DNA from: Plutella xylostella
Lineage: Eukaryota > Arthropoda > Insecta > Lepidoptera > Plutellidae
Direction: 5' to 3'
DNA length: 64,000 nucleotides
Assembly (NCBI RefSeq): GCF_932276165.1
Contig: NC_063983.1
Span: 6,579,501 to 6,643,500 of the forward strand
In this document: positions 1 to 11,054 of the stretch, in pieces
How the letters are laid out: each line of letters begins with the position of its first letter
How positions within the stretch are numbered: the first letter of the stretch is position 1
Notes under the pieces: generated by a model
What the model saw: only the letters and a program-made list of their open reading frames with translations
What the model was told of the DNA's origin: nothing
Database searches by the model: none
Made by a program: the position numbers and the translations under genes

Positions 1-124
1 CGTTCTTCATTTGAGAATTAAAACCATTCTACCCTCATACAATATGAATAAACGAAATTTGTTTTTAGTTTTAGTGACAATTCACCTCTGCGTCTGCATA
101 GTGATTCACTTTGTGATTTGTCAA

Positions 125-735
125 TTTAATTAATTACTCTTCGCAGTCAGTATGGAAAGTCACTTAACCATGTTCAAAAAGGCGGAGATAATCGTATTTA
201 TATGAACAAAACATTACAATTAGTGAAATCGCAAGACGTTTAACGGTAAGTAACATAGAATTGTAAATATTTTATTTGACTGTTAGAATATTTGCATTTG
301 TATAAGCTAAGTATTTGTTTTTTTTTGTTTGCAGAGGAGAACTGTTCAATTATGGGTTCACCGATACGCAGATTCGGGACATGTAGACAGTAGTCGTCTA
401 TACGGATGCATCACCACGCCATCGAGATATCGTAGCTGCACATAGCGCTGATCCGTTCTGCAGCACCCGTTCTACGGCTACAACACATAATCTATCCCTA
501 CAAACCGTACGGGCTCACTTGCGTGCTGCTGGGTTGCGGTGTCGGAAGCCGACGAAGAAAATTGCTCTAACCGATCAGATCCGACGATGTCGAAACAGAG
601 TGCGTTTTGCGACTGACTATTTTAAACTTTGATTGGTGCAACAATGTGGTGATATTTAGTGATGAAAAGTCATTTAAATCAGACAAGGATGGACGTAAGA
701 CATTATGGCGAAAAAGTGGTGAAAATTATAATTAT
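125..735 (+). pseudogene. Broken Tc1-like transposase with a small intron
   Basis: Conceptual translation gives pieces of a Tc1/mariner-superfamily transposase, the enzyme that cuts and pastes its own transposon. A helix-turn-helix segment (TISEIARRLT, then RRTVQLWVHRYADSGHVD) is split by a putative 89-bp intron, 246-334, with a GTAAGT donor and a TTTGCAG acceptor. Next comes a segment reading SLQTVRAHLRAAGLRCRKPTKK (about 490-560), then VIFSDEKSFKSDKDGRK at about 645-700, which resembles the block around the second catalytic Asp of the family. A frame change near 400-420 and a TGA near 630 break the reading frame. The third catalytic residue and both transposon ends were not found. The family call rests on the FSDEK block and the preceding domain; the intron is inferred from splice consensus and frame continuity only. 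Confidence 0.65.
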
Positions 736-3700
736 TGGGGTTAGCTCAGTAATTTTTATTTTTCCATTTGTATAAGATTTTAGTTATTTTGTTAAAGACT
801 TATTATTATTTACAATTATGGGTAAGCCAATGTGTTAATGATGTTATTGTTACTAAGGTTGGAATAAGTTATCTTATTTCTAGCTAATTAACATGTTGAT
901 TCATATATAACTAATGACTTGCCTATTTACTTTAGTAAAACAGCCAGTCCATCCTTTTCTGATGTTTATTATGATTTAAAACTGCAAATTGAAAATTTTC
1001 CTTATTGATATAAACTACAACTATGTTTTAAAACGAAAAACAACAAAAACGTAACATCCTTAATGTTTATGTTACGGCAAGAATAAATTTGGTAATTTTA
1101 ACACTTAATAACTTGTTTCATTTACTTTCTGTGTTGCTTTTATTCGTTTATACTACCATACTATTATTAACCATCTTAAAAAATAAATTAAATCTATAAA
1201 AAAAAAAAAAAAGGAATATTGTAAGTTCAGTGGGATTTGAACCACCATACCTGTTATTGTATTCTTGTATCATACCAACTGAGCCATTCAATCTATTACA
1301 ATGCCTTGCAAAATTTTGCTTCATATCATAAAAACAATGAATCATTGTCACTGGCACAACTACATGCTTACAATATCCGTGTGTGGGTTGCCCAGAACTA
1401 AATAATTACGTCGACGTCGCTGACACACACATACACTACCTACGTTAGTGTGCCCTGCCAACCATTTAACGTTGCCGTGTGTACTTAGGGTGTAGTTATT
1501 ATAGCAATATTTTTAATTTTATTATTTAATATTTTATTGCTAATTCTCTTTTCACATTGCAAATAAAGAAAAGCTATTACTTATAGATACTTAAGTAAAC
1601 GCCATCAGTTTTTGCAAAATATTCGATGGTAAAAACCATAAATATTTATAATCCACCCAGTAACTGTAATATTCGTTACCAAGGATTTAATTTATTTTAG
1701 CAACTCACTCGTAACCTCTTAAAAATGTAGTAAAACTAAACTATCGAAGCATTTTACTTTAATTCCTTCAAACAGCCGACACTCGGACCTCTTCCCATGT
1801 CAGTCTCAATCCCGAGCAGGCACAGTTGTTCGCTCCAATGGGCCGATCGCTTTTGTCTAAGTTTAAACACCGTGACATTGCAAGTGTACGGCCTATGACC
1901 TCGCTAAAATGGTCAATTGGAAAAATATGCAGATTCAGGAGTATAAAAAAGTTAAAAATGAACAAACTTCAGAGATCGCTCTTAGCGATAAGACCGCCAT
2001 TTGTGCATGTATGTTAATTAAGTTAAATTTAAGTTATGTTTCATGGTGTGCAAATAAAGATTATTATTATTATTATTATATAGAATATATATAGAATATT
2101 GTCAATAGGTAGGTAATCTGACAAAGCTATTCAAAATTACAAAAAAATATTGATCTACTTTTTTATTTTATTTGCTATTTTCGTTATAATTCAACGTAAC
2201 AAAACTATTGCCTACTGGTTTTTAAAATTCTATTCTAACAAATTTGCAATTTGGTTCAAAAATGTATTATAATTTTTTTTTTATCTAAACCTATTGGACA
2301 ATACAGTGCATTTTGCTTAAGTCACTTGTTGGTTATAGAAATGTCACGACATGCAGAGGAAGACACATTCTGAGGAACAGACCTTCCAATGGGGAGAAAA
2401 GAGCAAACATACAGGCTATGGCCATATAGCTGAAGAAAACTTATTTCAAATAGTGCAATTTTATAGGTAGAGGTAGGTTAAGCTTTTTACCATAGCAGTA
2501 TGAAATAGAAAAAAAATACGTCATTAGCCTTTCCCATCTAGCCACTATATGAGGCTCCTTTGCCTATGATGAGAAACCCTAGTTCAGCTCTACATTTGCC
2601 ACCAAGTAGGTAAGAATTTTAAACTGTGTTAAAGTAAGTCTTACTTAGTTATGTTAGGTCAAAGTTCATAGAAATAGTTCTATTGTGATTTAGGTTTATT
2701 TTTAGTTTAACCTTTAATCTACAGTATATTAAAGAATCTATCAATATCAATCTTTCTAAGCTATCATTAACAGGTTTATAAAAGTTTAATAAATTTTAGT
2801 AAGAATTATGGTTTTATATGGCCATAAACGCGTTCAGAAGTTGACTTGAGAATAGTAAGAGCATAAAAAACGATGCATCTTTTTCACTAAAATCTACTAA
2901 GAAGTTCATTATATAGATGTTAGTTCTCTAGTTCTAGGTTTCATAGGAATTAGTATTTATACTTATAATTTTTTTTACATTAGTTTACATTAAATAATTA
3001 AATATTTATTGCACCGGTTTATGTTTACCAAGGTTTGTCTGGTACCCAACAAAAATCTTGTTTAAAATCTTCCCTATCTAAACTATCAACATACTTTTTT
3101 CAGCGCTTGAGTCAAAAGTCTGACTAATAACTACACCATGTAGTCATTAAATTGAACAAAACGAAATGCCCAACAATTCCTTTCTAACTGTATGAAGCTC
3201 TATGGAAAGCTAACATGAAAAGCGACACTGGCTTGGTATCGTATTTATTTGGTTAATGTCCACTTTTGTCTTCAACCTTGTTTCTTGGATGTCCGCACTT
3301 TATGGGCGTCCGGCACGACTCGGCCACTAATAATTTTAATGGCTGCATCATCTTTCAACCGCAACATATCATTCCGAGAAAGACTTTTATCAAAAGTGAA
3401 ATCATACGTCAAAAGTGTGGGCTCACTGAAATCGAAGCAACAATAAATGTTGTTATGTTAACAAAACAGAACCGCTCTGTTATACTCGCAGCGCGTGACC
3501 CACAAACAAAACCAGCCGTACCGATCATCTGTAACAATATTGTTTTCCCATAGCAGACCGAGGTCCGAACCGATTCCATTCAGAATCTCATTACTTTTGA
3601 AAGGAACTCAACAAATCTGGCTCAGCGTTCTCATGGACGTGTCTGTCGTTAGGGCAGCGTGAGGTGACCATTACTGCGTACAAAGAGTTACCTAAAATAG
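736..3700. other. Intergenic, AT-rich; no gene seen
   Basis: No convincing ORF, splice pattern or RNA gene apart from the tRNA-like sequence at 1225-1297 and a short (TTA)n run near 2060-2080. The stretch just before the zinc-finger gene should contain its promoter and any non-coding first exon. No TATA box or clear initiator can be assigned. Confidence 0.6.
1225..1297 (-). repeat. tRNA-like sequence (SINE head or tRNA pseudogene)
   Basis: On the - strand there is an A-box-like TGGCTCAGTTGGTATG and, about 35 bases later, a B-box GGTTCAAATCC, the two internal RNA polymerase III promoter elements of tRNA genes. About 15 bases further on is a run of more than ten T, which would terminate Pol III. 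A full cloverleaf with a 7-bp acceptor stem could not be drawn, so a functional tRNA is unlikely. A decayed tRNA or an isolated SINE head are both possible. Confidence 0.45.
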
Positions 3701-3719
3701 AGAGCTTTTGTGGAGGCAG

Positions 3720-3889
3720 GTGAGGTGGAGGCGGGTGGAGGGGGCGGGGCGGGCCCGCGCCGGCTCAGTCGCGCCGCGCCGCACAGCCGCCTCGCACGTC
3801 GCCGCCAGCCCGCGCCGCCGCCACCGCACGCGCCGCACCCAGTGACTCCCGCGCTCACCCACCGATGTCAACACGCCTCTGACACCACC
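3720..3889 (+). promoter_or_regulatory. GC-rich leader of the bowl/sob gene
   Basis: This is an abrupt CpG-rich island in AT-rich DNA, directly upstream of the chosen ATG. It starts with a G-run block (3733-3753, five runs of three or more G) that could form a G-quadruplex in DNA or mRNA. The reading frame of the zinc-finger ORF stays open through it back to an in-frame TAG at 3698, but there is no ATG in that stretch. The translation would be a low-complexity Arg/Pro/Gly/Ala peptide, so 5' UTR is the better reading. A strong donor-like CAG|GTGAGG lies at 3717-3723, so an untranslated upstream exon boundary nearby cannot be excluded. Confidence 0.6.
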
Positions 3890-4962
3890 ATGCAAGAGCA
3901 AAGTTCATCGAGGTCAAGCAAGTCCACTCTGAACTCCCTGGAAAGCGCTATCATTAAGCTGAAAAACAATCTGCAGATACAAGACAACAAAACATCCGAG
4001 ATGAGCAGTTTATTGGCAGTGGATACGCCTTCCCCGCATTCGGATTCGAAACCAAACCCAAGTAAGAGTCAGAGTTCATCCACCGTTAGCAATTTGAATT
4101 TATCAATTGCCTCGGCTGCTTTATTGCAAGAAAACATGTTACAAAGATCTTTACAAGGTGTAGTTATATCTTTACAAAACGCAATGATGAGCTCGTTGCA
4201 ACAAGCAGCCTTATTGCCTTCAAACTCTGCTGCAGCCGCTGCCCTCAACCTTCAAGCATTAGAATCTTATTTGACTTTGCAACGCTTAACAACCGTATCC
4301 ACTGTGAGCAACACTCCATCACCTACTCTACCTAATAGTTCAGATAGTAACACATCTTCAAAGCAAGATATACTAAGGATAGCGACGGCAAGTGCAAAGA
4401 TAAGTGAACTAGATTCCGTAGAAAATATATCGAAGGATTACTCTCCGAAGACACCTGAAGACTACTCATTGTCTGACTCTGTTGCTACGGCGGAAGATGT
4501 TGATCTGTCAGAGGAGGTAGAAGAAGACTTGGCATTGCTAGACAATGAAGATGAATTCACATTAGAACAACATTTGGAGTCGACATCTAAAGGTTACGGG
4601 TTCAGCTCGCCGCAAAGCTTAGACAACGGGTACCCGAGTCTGCTGATGAACGCCATGTATCAACAACAGATGGTGGGGAGCCCGTCCCAAGCACCCTTAT
4701 CTCCGCAATCTTCGAACACAACAGCGAGTTCCAAGTCAACAAGCTCCACGTCGTCTACTGGAAGCGTCAGCGCCAACAAACAGAAAACAACAACAAGTGG
4801 CCCGAGAATGAAGAAACAGTTCATCTGCAAGTTCTGCAACCGCCAGTTCACGAAGTCCTACAACCTGCTGATCCATGAAAGGACGCACACAGATGAGAGA
4901 CCCTACTCTTGTGATATTTGCGGAAAGGCTTTTCGACGACAGGACCATCTAAGGGACCATAG
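3890..4962 (+). CDS. bowl/sob: Odd-skipped family zinc-finger protein (bowl/sob type), coding exon 1
   Basis: Encodes residues 1-358 of a 481-residue nuclear transcription factor. The ATG at 3890 has a good context (CACCATGC) and is the first ATG in the frame. Residues 1-200 are Ser/Thr/Asn-rich with short Ala and Gln runs (for example LNLQALESYLTLQRL near 119-133). Residues 202-230 are strongly acidic and 271-304 are Ser/Thr-rich. Zinc finger 1 is at 311-333 (CKFCNRQFTKSYNLLIH) and finger 2 starts at 339 (CDICGKAFRRQDHLRDH). The exon ends at AG|GTAAAT, splitting an Arg codon. The family is near certain because these fingers are almost invariant in odd-skipped relatives. Known members act in embryonic segmentation, leg joint and gut patterning, usually as repressors, and Bowl is restrained by Lines. 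Five fingers fit bowl or sob rather than Odd (four in Drosophila) or Drumstick (much shorter). Which of the two paralogs it is stays open. Confidence 0.93.
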
Positions 4963-7527
4963 GTAAATATTAACTTTAGTCACTAGTTTAACATTTATGT
5001 ATTTGAGGTTGACTTTAACACGCTAACACTAAATCTCTTTATTTGTTTTCAAACTGATCTTTCACTTTTATTTTTGAGTTTGTATTAAACCCCATTTCAC
5101 TAAATGGAAATAACAGTAACATTATGATACAGCATGATTATATAAATTCTTTACTCGTGTCTCTAACTAATAAAATACCTAATGAGTCGTTTCGTTCACT
5201 CTTCAATACTTAGGGTGTCTTGCACAACAAAATTAATCAAAATTAAATCTATGACCTCTTGCTCTGACAGTATAATGTCAGAGCAAGAGGCAAACTATTT
5301 AATTTTATTTAACTTCGTTGTGCAAGACGCCCTTAATCACTTAATGCTAAAAGCATTTTTACCTGTCAACCCAAAGGAAGTAAGTACAAGAGAAAAAATC
5401 TCAATGTCACTCAATAGTTATTGTATCTTAGAATTACAAAATACACATTATACGTATACCTGCATCATTATAATATAAAAATAAGCTATGCATTCCTATT
5501 TATATCATATATTATATAGATTAACAACACCGAACATTGTCATAGCAAAGCTATGCGTTAACGCCTGAGGTCATTATTATTGATATCCACCATCTAGTAA
5601 GTTTAGGGCCCTCCACGCCACGGTTAAATCAATTGCAGTGATTAATTTTATTTCCTTATCCTAAACCTCTGTCCCGGATCGAATAGCGTGGGTTCTTATT
5701 TATGCTATAAAGATAAAGCAATCTTTTAACCGTGTCGAGGTGAAACATTTGAAGGGTCTTCACGATTCTCATTTTTCGATATCAATAAAAGATTTCGGTC
5801 TTTGGGTCTCAACGTTATGAGCAACTTTTGAATAATGGCGGTGCAGAAAAATATTTAAAAACAAAAAGGGTTAAGTATGGACCGAGCAGATGGTATCGAC
5901 AGGTCGTTCGTCACGCTCGTAAATTATTTCACGAAACCGCCGCTAATCTGAGAACAGACGATGTTTTAATTTCGCTCTTCTTTTTAGTGTAACCTCTAAA
6001 ACAAAGTGAAACACCATACGAATTCCTCTTTTATCTCTCATCTTTTGAATATTTCATTCAGTCCAACTATGTCGACGATACGCTCGTGATAAGTAAGACA
6101 TAACTGTCACAATAATCCGGACGAACAATATGATAATAAGTACTAACAAAAACAACTCTTAATCTCTGTTAATCTATTCTTACACTCCCCAAAAGCAGAA
6201 CTAAAGGTGTTGAATTTTAATACCTGTCTCTCGACGTTTTCTTGTCCGTATCTCTGTAGCAATAAAATAAATTTGGTGTAGTCGCCGGAAGGTGGACGCG
6301 CCCGCTGTCGGTGTTCAATCGATGTCCGTTGACACGATACATTATAATGGACCTCTTCGACGGGTTTTAACAAATCCCATACAATCCTGACGTAAGGATT
6401 AATATGGATGATGACAAAAAATATAAGGACCGTGGTAATATTCATCGAACACAATGCCGACTTTTTGTTGTCGGTTTGTTAAGCTTTTTTGTGAATTCAA
6501 GGATAATAGCGGCAAATTAATTTAAAGCTTGTTTATCAATTTGATTGTATTGTACTTTATTGGCAACGCCAAAATGAAGCTTGATTTATAGGCACAAAAT
6601 TAACTCCATTTTCCTTTTAAAATTATCAGACAGGTTAATTATCAACAACAAATCATATCATTAAAATCTTACTTAATTATATTAATATGAAGTCAAACTA
6701 GAGTTTCATCGCCTATCAGTTCGTTTTGCGAGCTCAATCAATCAATAAAGCTGTCTTGTTGGTTCGAGTTAGGCCTAACGCCGCGCCGGCCGCGCGCACG
6801 CTCCGCTGCGCCCGCGCTCAAACCCGTCCTAATCATCCACATCATCTCATGCTTTAATATTTAAATTATATTTTCATTCAACGCTATGCATCTCTCCTAA
6901 ATCATCACATATCTAACTAATATCAACAGTTATTACACGTATTACGTTACTTTGAACACGTTTAGTTTCCAAATGTTTGTTTATTTGATCCGATGATTAC
7001 GGGTCTCGGTGTTTTATTGGGGATCTTTCTGAGCTAATTGCATATTGTTTCGAGTTTGATCCGTTATTTTTTGCCTTATTCAAATGTGTAATTGGTTAGG
7101 CAAACGAGATGTTCACACGCATTTGTCAAAGAACGAAGGAATTGGTTACAAATGAGTGGCCTGGCAACTAGCGAGATTGTATGAGGGGCATAAATTGAAG
7201 AGTGTCGGGAATAAAAATGAGAGGTCGTGCCAATTTATTAGTATGGTCCCGGGGGCGCTTGTTTGTTTCCCGTCTGGTGCAAGGTGTTCGCCGTGTGAGA
7301 TGTGGCCAGAGCCCCGCCGGGGGTACGGCCGTACCAATAAACTTAACGACTGTGTTTAAACAGTATCTCAGTTGTGCAGAATTAAAGGCTCTTCGAAGCG
7401 ATGATGTATTGATAATTGAATGTTTAAGCTTTTGGTTGTTTTTGTTGCATGTACTTTCTTAGTTCAATTTAAGTTTTATGCTGTCTATTATTGTGTTAAA
7501 TGACATGTTTTTTTTCCTCTTTCACAG
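4963..7527 (+). other. Intron of the bowl/sob gene
   Basis: A 2565-bp intron from GTAAAT at 4963 to TTTCACAG at 7527. Joining the flanks makes one Arg codon (AG + A) and restores the finger 2 sequence DHRYIHSKEKP without a break. The intron carries a small foldback element at 5211-5334 and a short GC-rich block near 6778-6825. A less AT-rich stretch at about 7140-7340 could be regulatory, but shows nothing that can be named. No gene is seen inside it. Confidence 0.9.
5211..5334. mobile_element. Foldback MITE in the bowl/sob intron
   Basis: The ends AGGGTGTCTTGCACAAC and GTTGTGCAAGACGCCCT are inverted repeats. The centre is a second, perfect palindrome: CCTCTTGCTCTGACA, six bases, then its exact complement. 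The whole unit can fold into one hairpin with an internal bulge. It has no coding capacity. The superfamily is not certain because no clear target duplication is visible. Confidence 0.7.
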
Positions 7528-7900
7528 ATACATTCACTCAAAGGAGAAGCCGTTTAAATGTCTGGAATGCGGGAAGGGTTTCTGTCAGTCGCGGACGCTG
7601 GCGGTTCACAAGATCCTTCACATGGAGGAGTCTCCCCACAAGTGTCCTGTCTGCAGCCGCAGCTTCAACCAGAGGTCCAACCTGAAGACCCATCTCCTCA
7701 CCCACACTGACATAAAGCCATACAACTGCTCTTCATGCGGTAAAGTCTTCAGGAGAAATTGTGACCTCAGACGCCATAGCTTAACGCATAACCTAGTGGG
7801 TATGTCGGCGGTCAACACGTCTCCTAGTGGCAGCAACGGAAAGAGCCCTCTACTAAATCCAAACTTTCCAATAGACAATCTAGATGACGAAGATAATTAG
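7528..7900 (+). CDS. bowl/sob: Odd-skipped family zinc-finger protein (bowl/sob type), coding exon 2
   Basis: Encodes the split Arg and residues 359-481, ending at TAG 7898-7900. It completes finger 2 (339-361) and adds finger 3 at 367-389 (CLECGKGFCQSRTLAVH), finger 4 at 395-417 (CPVCSRSFNQRSNLKTH) and finger 5 at 423-445 (CSSCGKVFRRNCDLRRH). All five have intact C2H2 ligands and five-residue linkers. The tail of 36 residues is short and contains FPIDNL near the C-terminus. That resembles the eh1 motif (FxIxxIL) by which Odd recruits the Groucho corepressor, but it lacks the full hydrophobic end. The reading frame is clean, with no sign of decay. The short tail contrasts with the longer C-terminal region of Drosophila Bowl, so a further alternative 3' exon is possible but none was identified. 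Confidence 0.93.
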
Positions 7901-8330
7901 TTTTATGATTAGTAGAAAATGAATCGGTGTGAATTACAAGTGATTGATGCAGTGAAAAAGACTGATTTATACGTCCTTTCTAGTAATATTGTTATGAATG
8001 TGTTTAGTTTTAGATTTCTTTCTGCAATAATTTGAATGTTTTTTTTTTTAAATATGTATTTGGTCCTCTTTATGTGTAGTTTGTAAAGCTCTATCTTTCT
8101 TTGTAAATTATCTGATCTCATTTTGTTTGTAAAAATAGTCATTAGGTTTTATATTCCATCCACTTGATTTAAGACATTGTACAGTATTGGGATTTTATTT
8201 CGTTGGATGATGATTATTCTTATTTTATAAGAAAGACTCTCCTGTAATAAGAAAATGTTTATACCTATGTAATTGAATTTATTTTTATGTTAATTTTAAT
8301 AATAAAGTACTTGTCAACATTTTATGCGTT
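7901..8330 (+). terminator. 3' UTR and poly(A) signal of bowl/sob
   Basis: About 400 bp of AT-rich sequence with several ATTT and TGTA-type motifs follows the stop codon. A canonical AATAAA lies at 8301-8306, and a GT-rich stretch (TGCGTTGGTTTTATTTGT) follows about 18 bases later. This is the best-supported 3' end. Cleavage is expected at roughly 8320-8330. Confidence 0.75.
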
Positions 8331-9161
8331 GGTTTTATTTGTAACTTGTAACGTACATAGGTACTTAGATAGGCTTGGGTAGTTGTATTTTACCGTATTA
8401 TTTTTTTCCTGATGGTGGCCTTATTAATTTCATTGCCCTAGGCACTTTTCCCATATACTTACCTAAATTCTTTCTGCTATTGCTAGTGCTAGGCTCCATC
8501 TAATGGGACAAAATATGATTATGCTTTGAAAATTCAATAATATTTTATAATAGATAAATCACTCAGCATAGCTAGAGAAGCAACTGAGGGTACACATACA
8601 GATAGTTCTGATATTGTCCTACAGATGGCGTTACGCTACATTTATAATTGAGATTTTATTAAACTGTAAAGGAAAGAAAGGAAGCGGCTCCGGGCGACAC
8701 TTTATTTTCACTTGGAAGTGTACCTTAAAATTATGGTAGTATATAGTCGTGGTGGCGTAACGGAATAGGTCTGGGCTCTCATTCAAATCCTACCATATAC
8801 CAATGAGTTCTTTAGAAATAATGAATTTAGGTACAATAATAACACTTAGTTACTCCTACTGTGACGAAACTATATCGTGAGTAAATCCGCACATCTATGT
8901 TATCGCGACCTAAACCAAACTAGTAGATAATTTTATTATAGCTTTAGGCTTGTATCTTAGGCGGGCGGTAAGTATATGCCTAGGTTATACTGTTGGACCA
9001 GTGAGGCGATATCACAATACAATAGTTTGACCATGACCAGCTAGAACTAATCACAATCATAATAAATTACAACATTTTGAGACATTGTACCTGATTACGT
9101 AAATTTTCCCTGATCCGTTAATTTTCTTTAGAACGTGAAAAAAGGTTTGATGGCGATAATA
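8331..9161. other. Intergenic; no gene seen
   Basis: No ORF of note. It includes the degenerate SINE-like stretch listed at 8744-8990. Confidence 0.6.
8744..8990 (+). repeat. Degenerate tRNA-derived SINE
   Basis: Resembles the better copies at 16910 and 38376. A decayed tRNA-like head includes a TTCAAATCC B-box. It is followed by the shared TACCAATGAGTTCTTT, a GTACAAT block and a GTGACGAAACT block in the same order. It is older and more diverged, and the boundaries are approximate. Confidence 0.45.
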
Positions 9162-9369
9162 CACTCACGGGCAATGGAAAGGTTCCAATTTGGAAAATGA
9201 TAGCTAAATGAGGCCTTCTGCACCATTGAAGTACAATTCACAGAGCATTAGGATATCACGAACTAAAAACAATATTATTTTGATCAAATTTATAATTAAA
9301 TGTTTTAAAAAATTGGGGTTGTTTGGTGTCGGTATTTTTTGAGTGGAACTTTTTCATTTCCCGTGAGTG
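9162..9369. mobile_element. TA-flanked MITE, family A
   Basis: The left end CACTCACGGGCAATGGAAA and right end TTTCATTTCCCGTGAGTG form terminal inverted repeats, directly bounded by TA on both sides (9160-9161 and 9370-9371). That is the target duplication expected of Tc1/mariner-type elements. It is 208 bp and non-coding. Sister copies or ends occur at 17280-17488, 22237-22343, 57686-57711 and 61454-61541. Confidence 0.75.
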
Positions 9370-9524
9370 TATAACAACCGCACCAATGCACCTGTATAGT
9401 TTCTGATTTATGTTTAATGAATAATTGAATGTATAATACGATTAAGAACATTTTCAATATCTTCTTTTTCCCATGGTGAAATGTAATAAATTATTAGGTT
9501 CAGTAATCCTAACTTCCTAATCCT

Positions 9525-9727
9525 TCCTAACTAATATTATAAATGCGAAAGTAACTGTGTCTGTCTGTCTGTCTGTTACTCTTTCACGCCAAAACCACTG
9601 AACGAATTTAAATGAAACTTGGTATACATGTGGTCTAGACCCTGGGAAAGAACATAGGCTACTTTTAATCCCGGAATTCCCACGGGAAAACTTTTTAAGG
9701 CGAAGCGAAGCGTGCGGGGACAGCTAG
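9525..9727 (+). mobile_element. Lep1-like non-autonomous Helitron
   Basis: About 203 bp running from TCCTAACTAATATTATAAAT through a CTGT microsatellite to a GC-rich short palindrome and CTAG. Two more copies, at 28570 and 52534, share the same order throughout. The 5' TC, 3' CTAG and lack of target duplication fit a short Helitron, and the family is widespread in Lepidoptera. No RepHel gene is present in the window. Confidence 0.65.
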
Positions 9728-11054
9728 TTAAAAATATACCTATCCATAATTACTAGTTACACAATTTAAATCATTTTCCTAAAATGAAGGATGCCAAAAA
9801 TCATCAAAAATATGATCTCAGTTTATTTAAGTTTAACACCTCTAAGCAAACATTAATTCCATCGCCGGTCCGACAAGAAGATAAACACGCTGCTCGAGCG
9901 AAACCGCCGAGCTAACAGTCGGAACTGCGCACACGCACGTTCCGAGCGCATTGTCAAAACACCTTATACAATTTCACGACCGTACAGCGGAAAAAAAACC
10001 TTTTTTTGCAATAAGTACCGTGTGTGGTCGTCGTGCGAATAAAAGCCGGCCACTAAAACCCAGATAATGCGCCACTCGAGATCCAAAAGCAAATATTTTT
10101 CAAACACCTTCAAAAGTAAACATAATCCTTTGTGACAATCGGTACCCCTTAATTTTGGTGTCGATGACAAAGACACGGAGAAAAAAGTTAAAAATAAAAG
10201 TTTGCGCGCGACATTGTCTCTGGTCGCTGCGGGATTTCCGATTGCTGTATAATTTGCGGATAATGGCGGCCACAAAGGAAATCTACGATGCGTGCTCCCA
10301 TTATTATGTTGTCATAGTGTTTTAATGGAAAGTTATTACTATTGAATGGAGTAACGTGCTGCGTGCACACCCTTTCCTTATTTCGAAACTCTGCAATCAG
10401 TGAGATCTGTGAGGAAATTAAAAGGTACTTTGCGTAGGTATTACCTACGAGAAGCATTCAAAATGTTAGACCGTGTAAATGATAAAGGTGTTTGCAGTAC
10501 CTATAGTCTATAATTTTTTACTCAGATGATAGTCTTTAAAACGCAACAACAAACAGCAACGGCCAAAGCCTTAAATATTTCCAATAATCGGCCTCAACAT
10601 TCGCGAAATCCGTATCGAATCGTGCGTCATATGTTTTTAATTTAAACTTCGAATCCCAAATGACATATGGCGGTTGCAGGCGATGCTGCGCCCATCTATT
10701 TAACAGTGACAATTTGTTACCTTTTTAACACATCATCCATTTCTAAAACTGGAAAAAACATGAGTCCATTATGCTCGCGTTTTGTGACATGAGAGGTTTG
10801 AAAAGAATTGAGCTTTATGTCATTTTGATTCACTCCCAAGGCCCTTTGTTGGGGGCTGAATCGAAAATGGGTCCTTTTATTCTTCTGAATAGCTCGGATT
10901 CGGTCCTTCATCGATTCAAACTTGAATTGGATCAATTTTTCAAGCTCAGTAGTCCTCCTTTGTTGCTAATAACTCCACTTCGTCTTGCCTTTTACAGATG
11001 TTCTTTTTAATAATTACTCTCTTAAAAATCTTAATGTGTTATTTATTGCTAGGT
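9728..11054. other. Intergenic; no gene seen
   Basis: No convincing ORF or repeat structure. The stretch at 10540-10690 is less AT-rich than its surroundings, but carries no recognisable element. Confidence 0.55.

Noticed and set aside
2330..2470. Possible transposon-derived coding fragment
   Set aside because: The frame has early stops and no motif could be assigned.
3710..3889. N-terminal extension of the zinc-finger protein from a GTG
   Set aside because: No ATG, low-complexity GC-driven composition and a good Kozak ATG at 3890 make it 5' UTR.
6143..6454. 103-codon ORF on the - strand in the bowl/sob intron
   Set aside because: No recognisable domain, no splice or poly(A) context, and its length is within chance for this window.
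7145..7360. Alternative internal exon of bowl/sob
   Set aside because: The stretch is less AT-rich and has open frames, but joining it would break the finger 2 frame that the 4962/7528 splice restores exactly.
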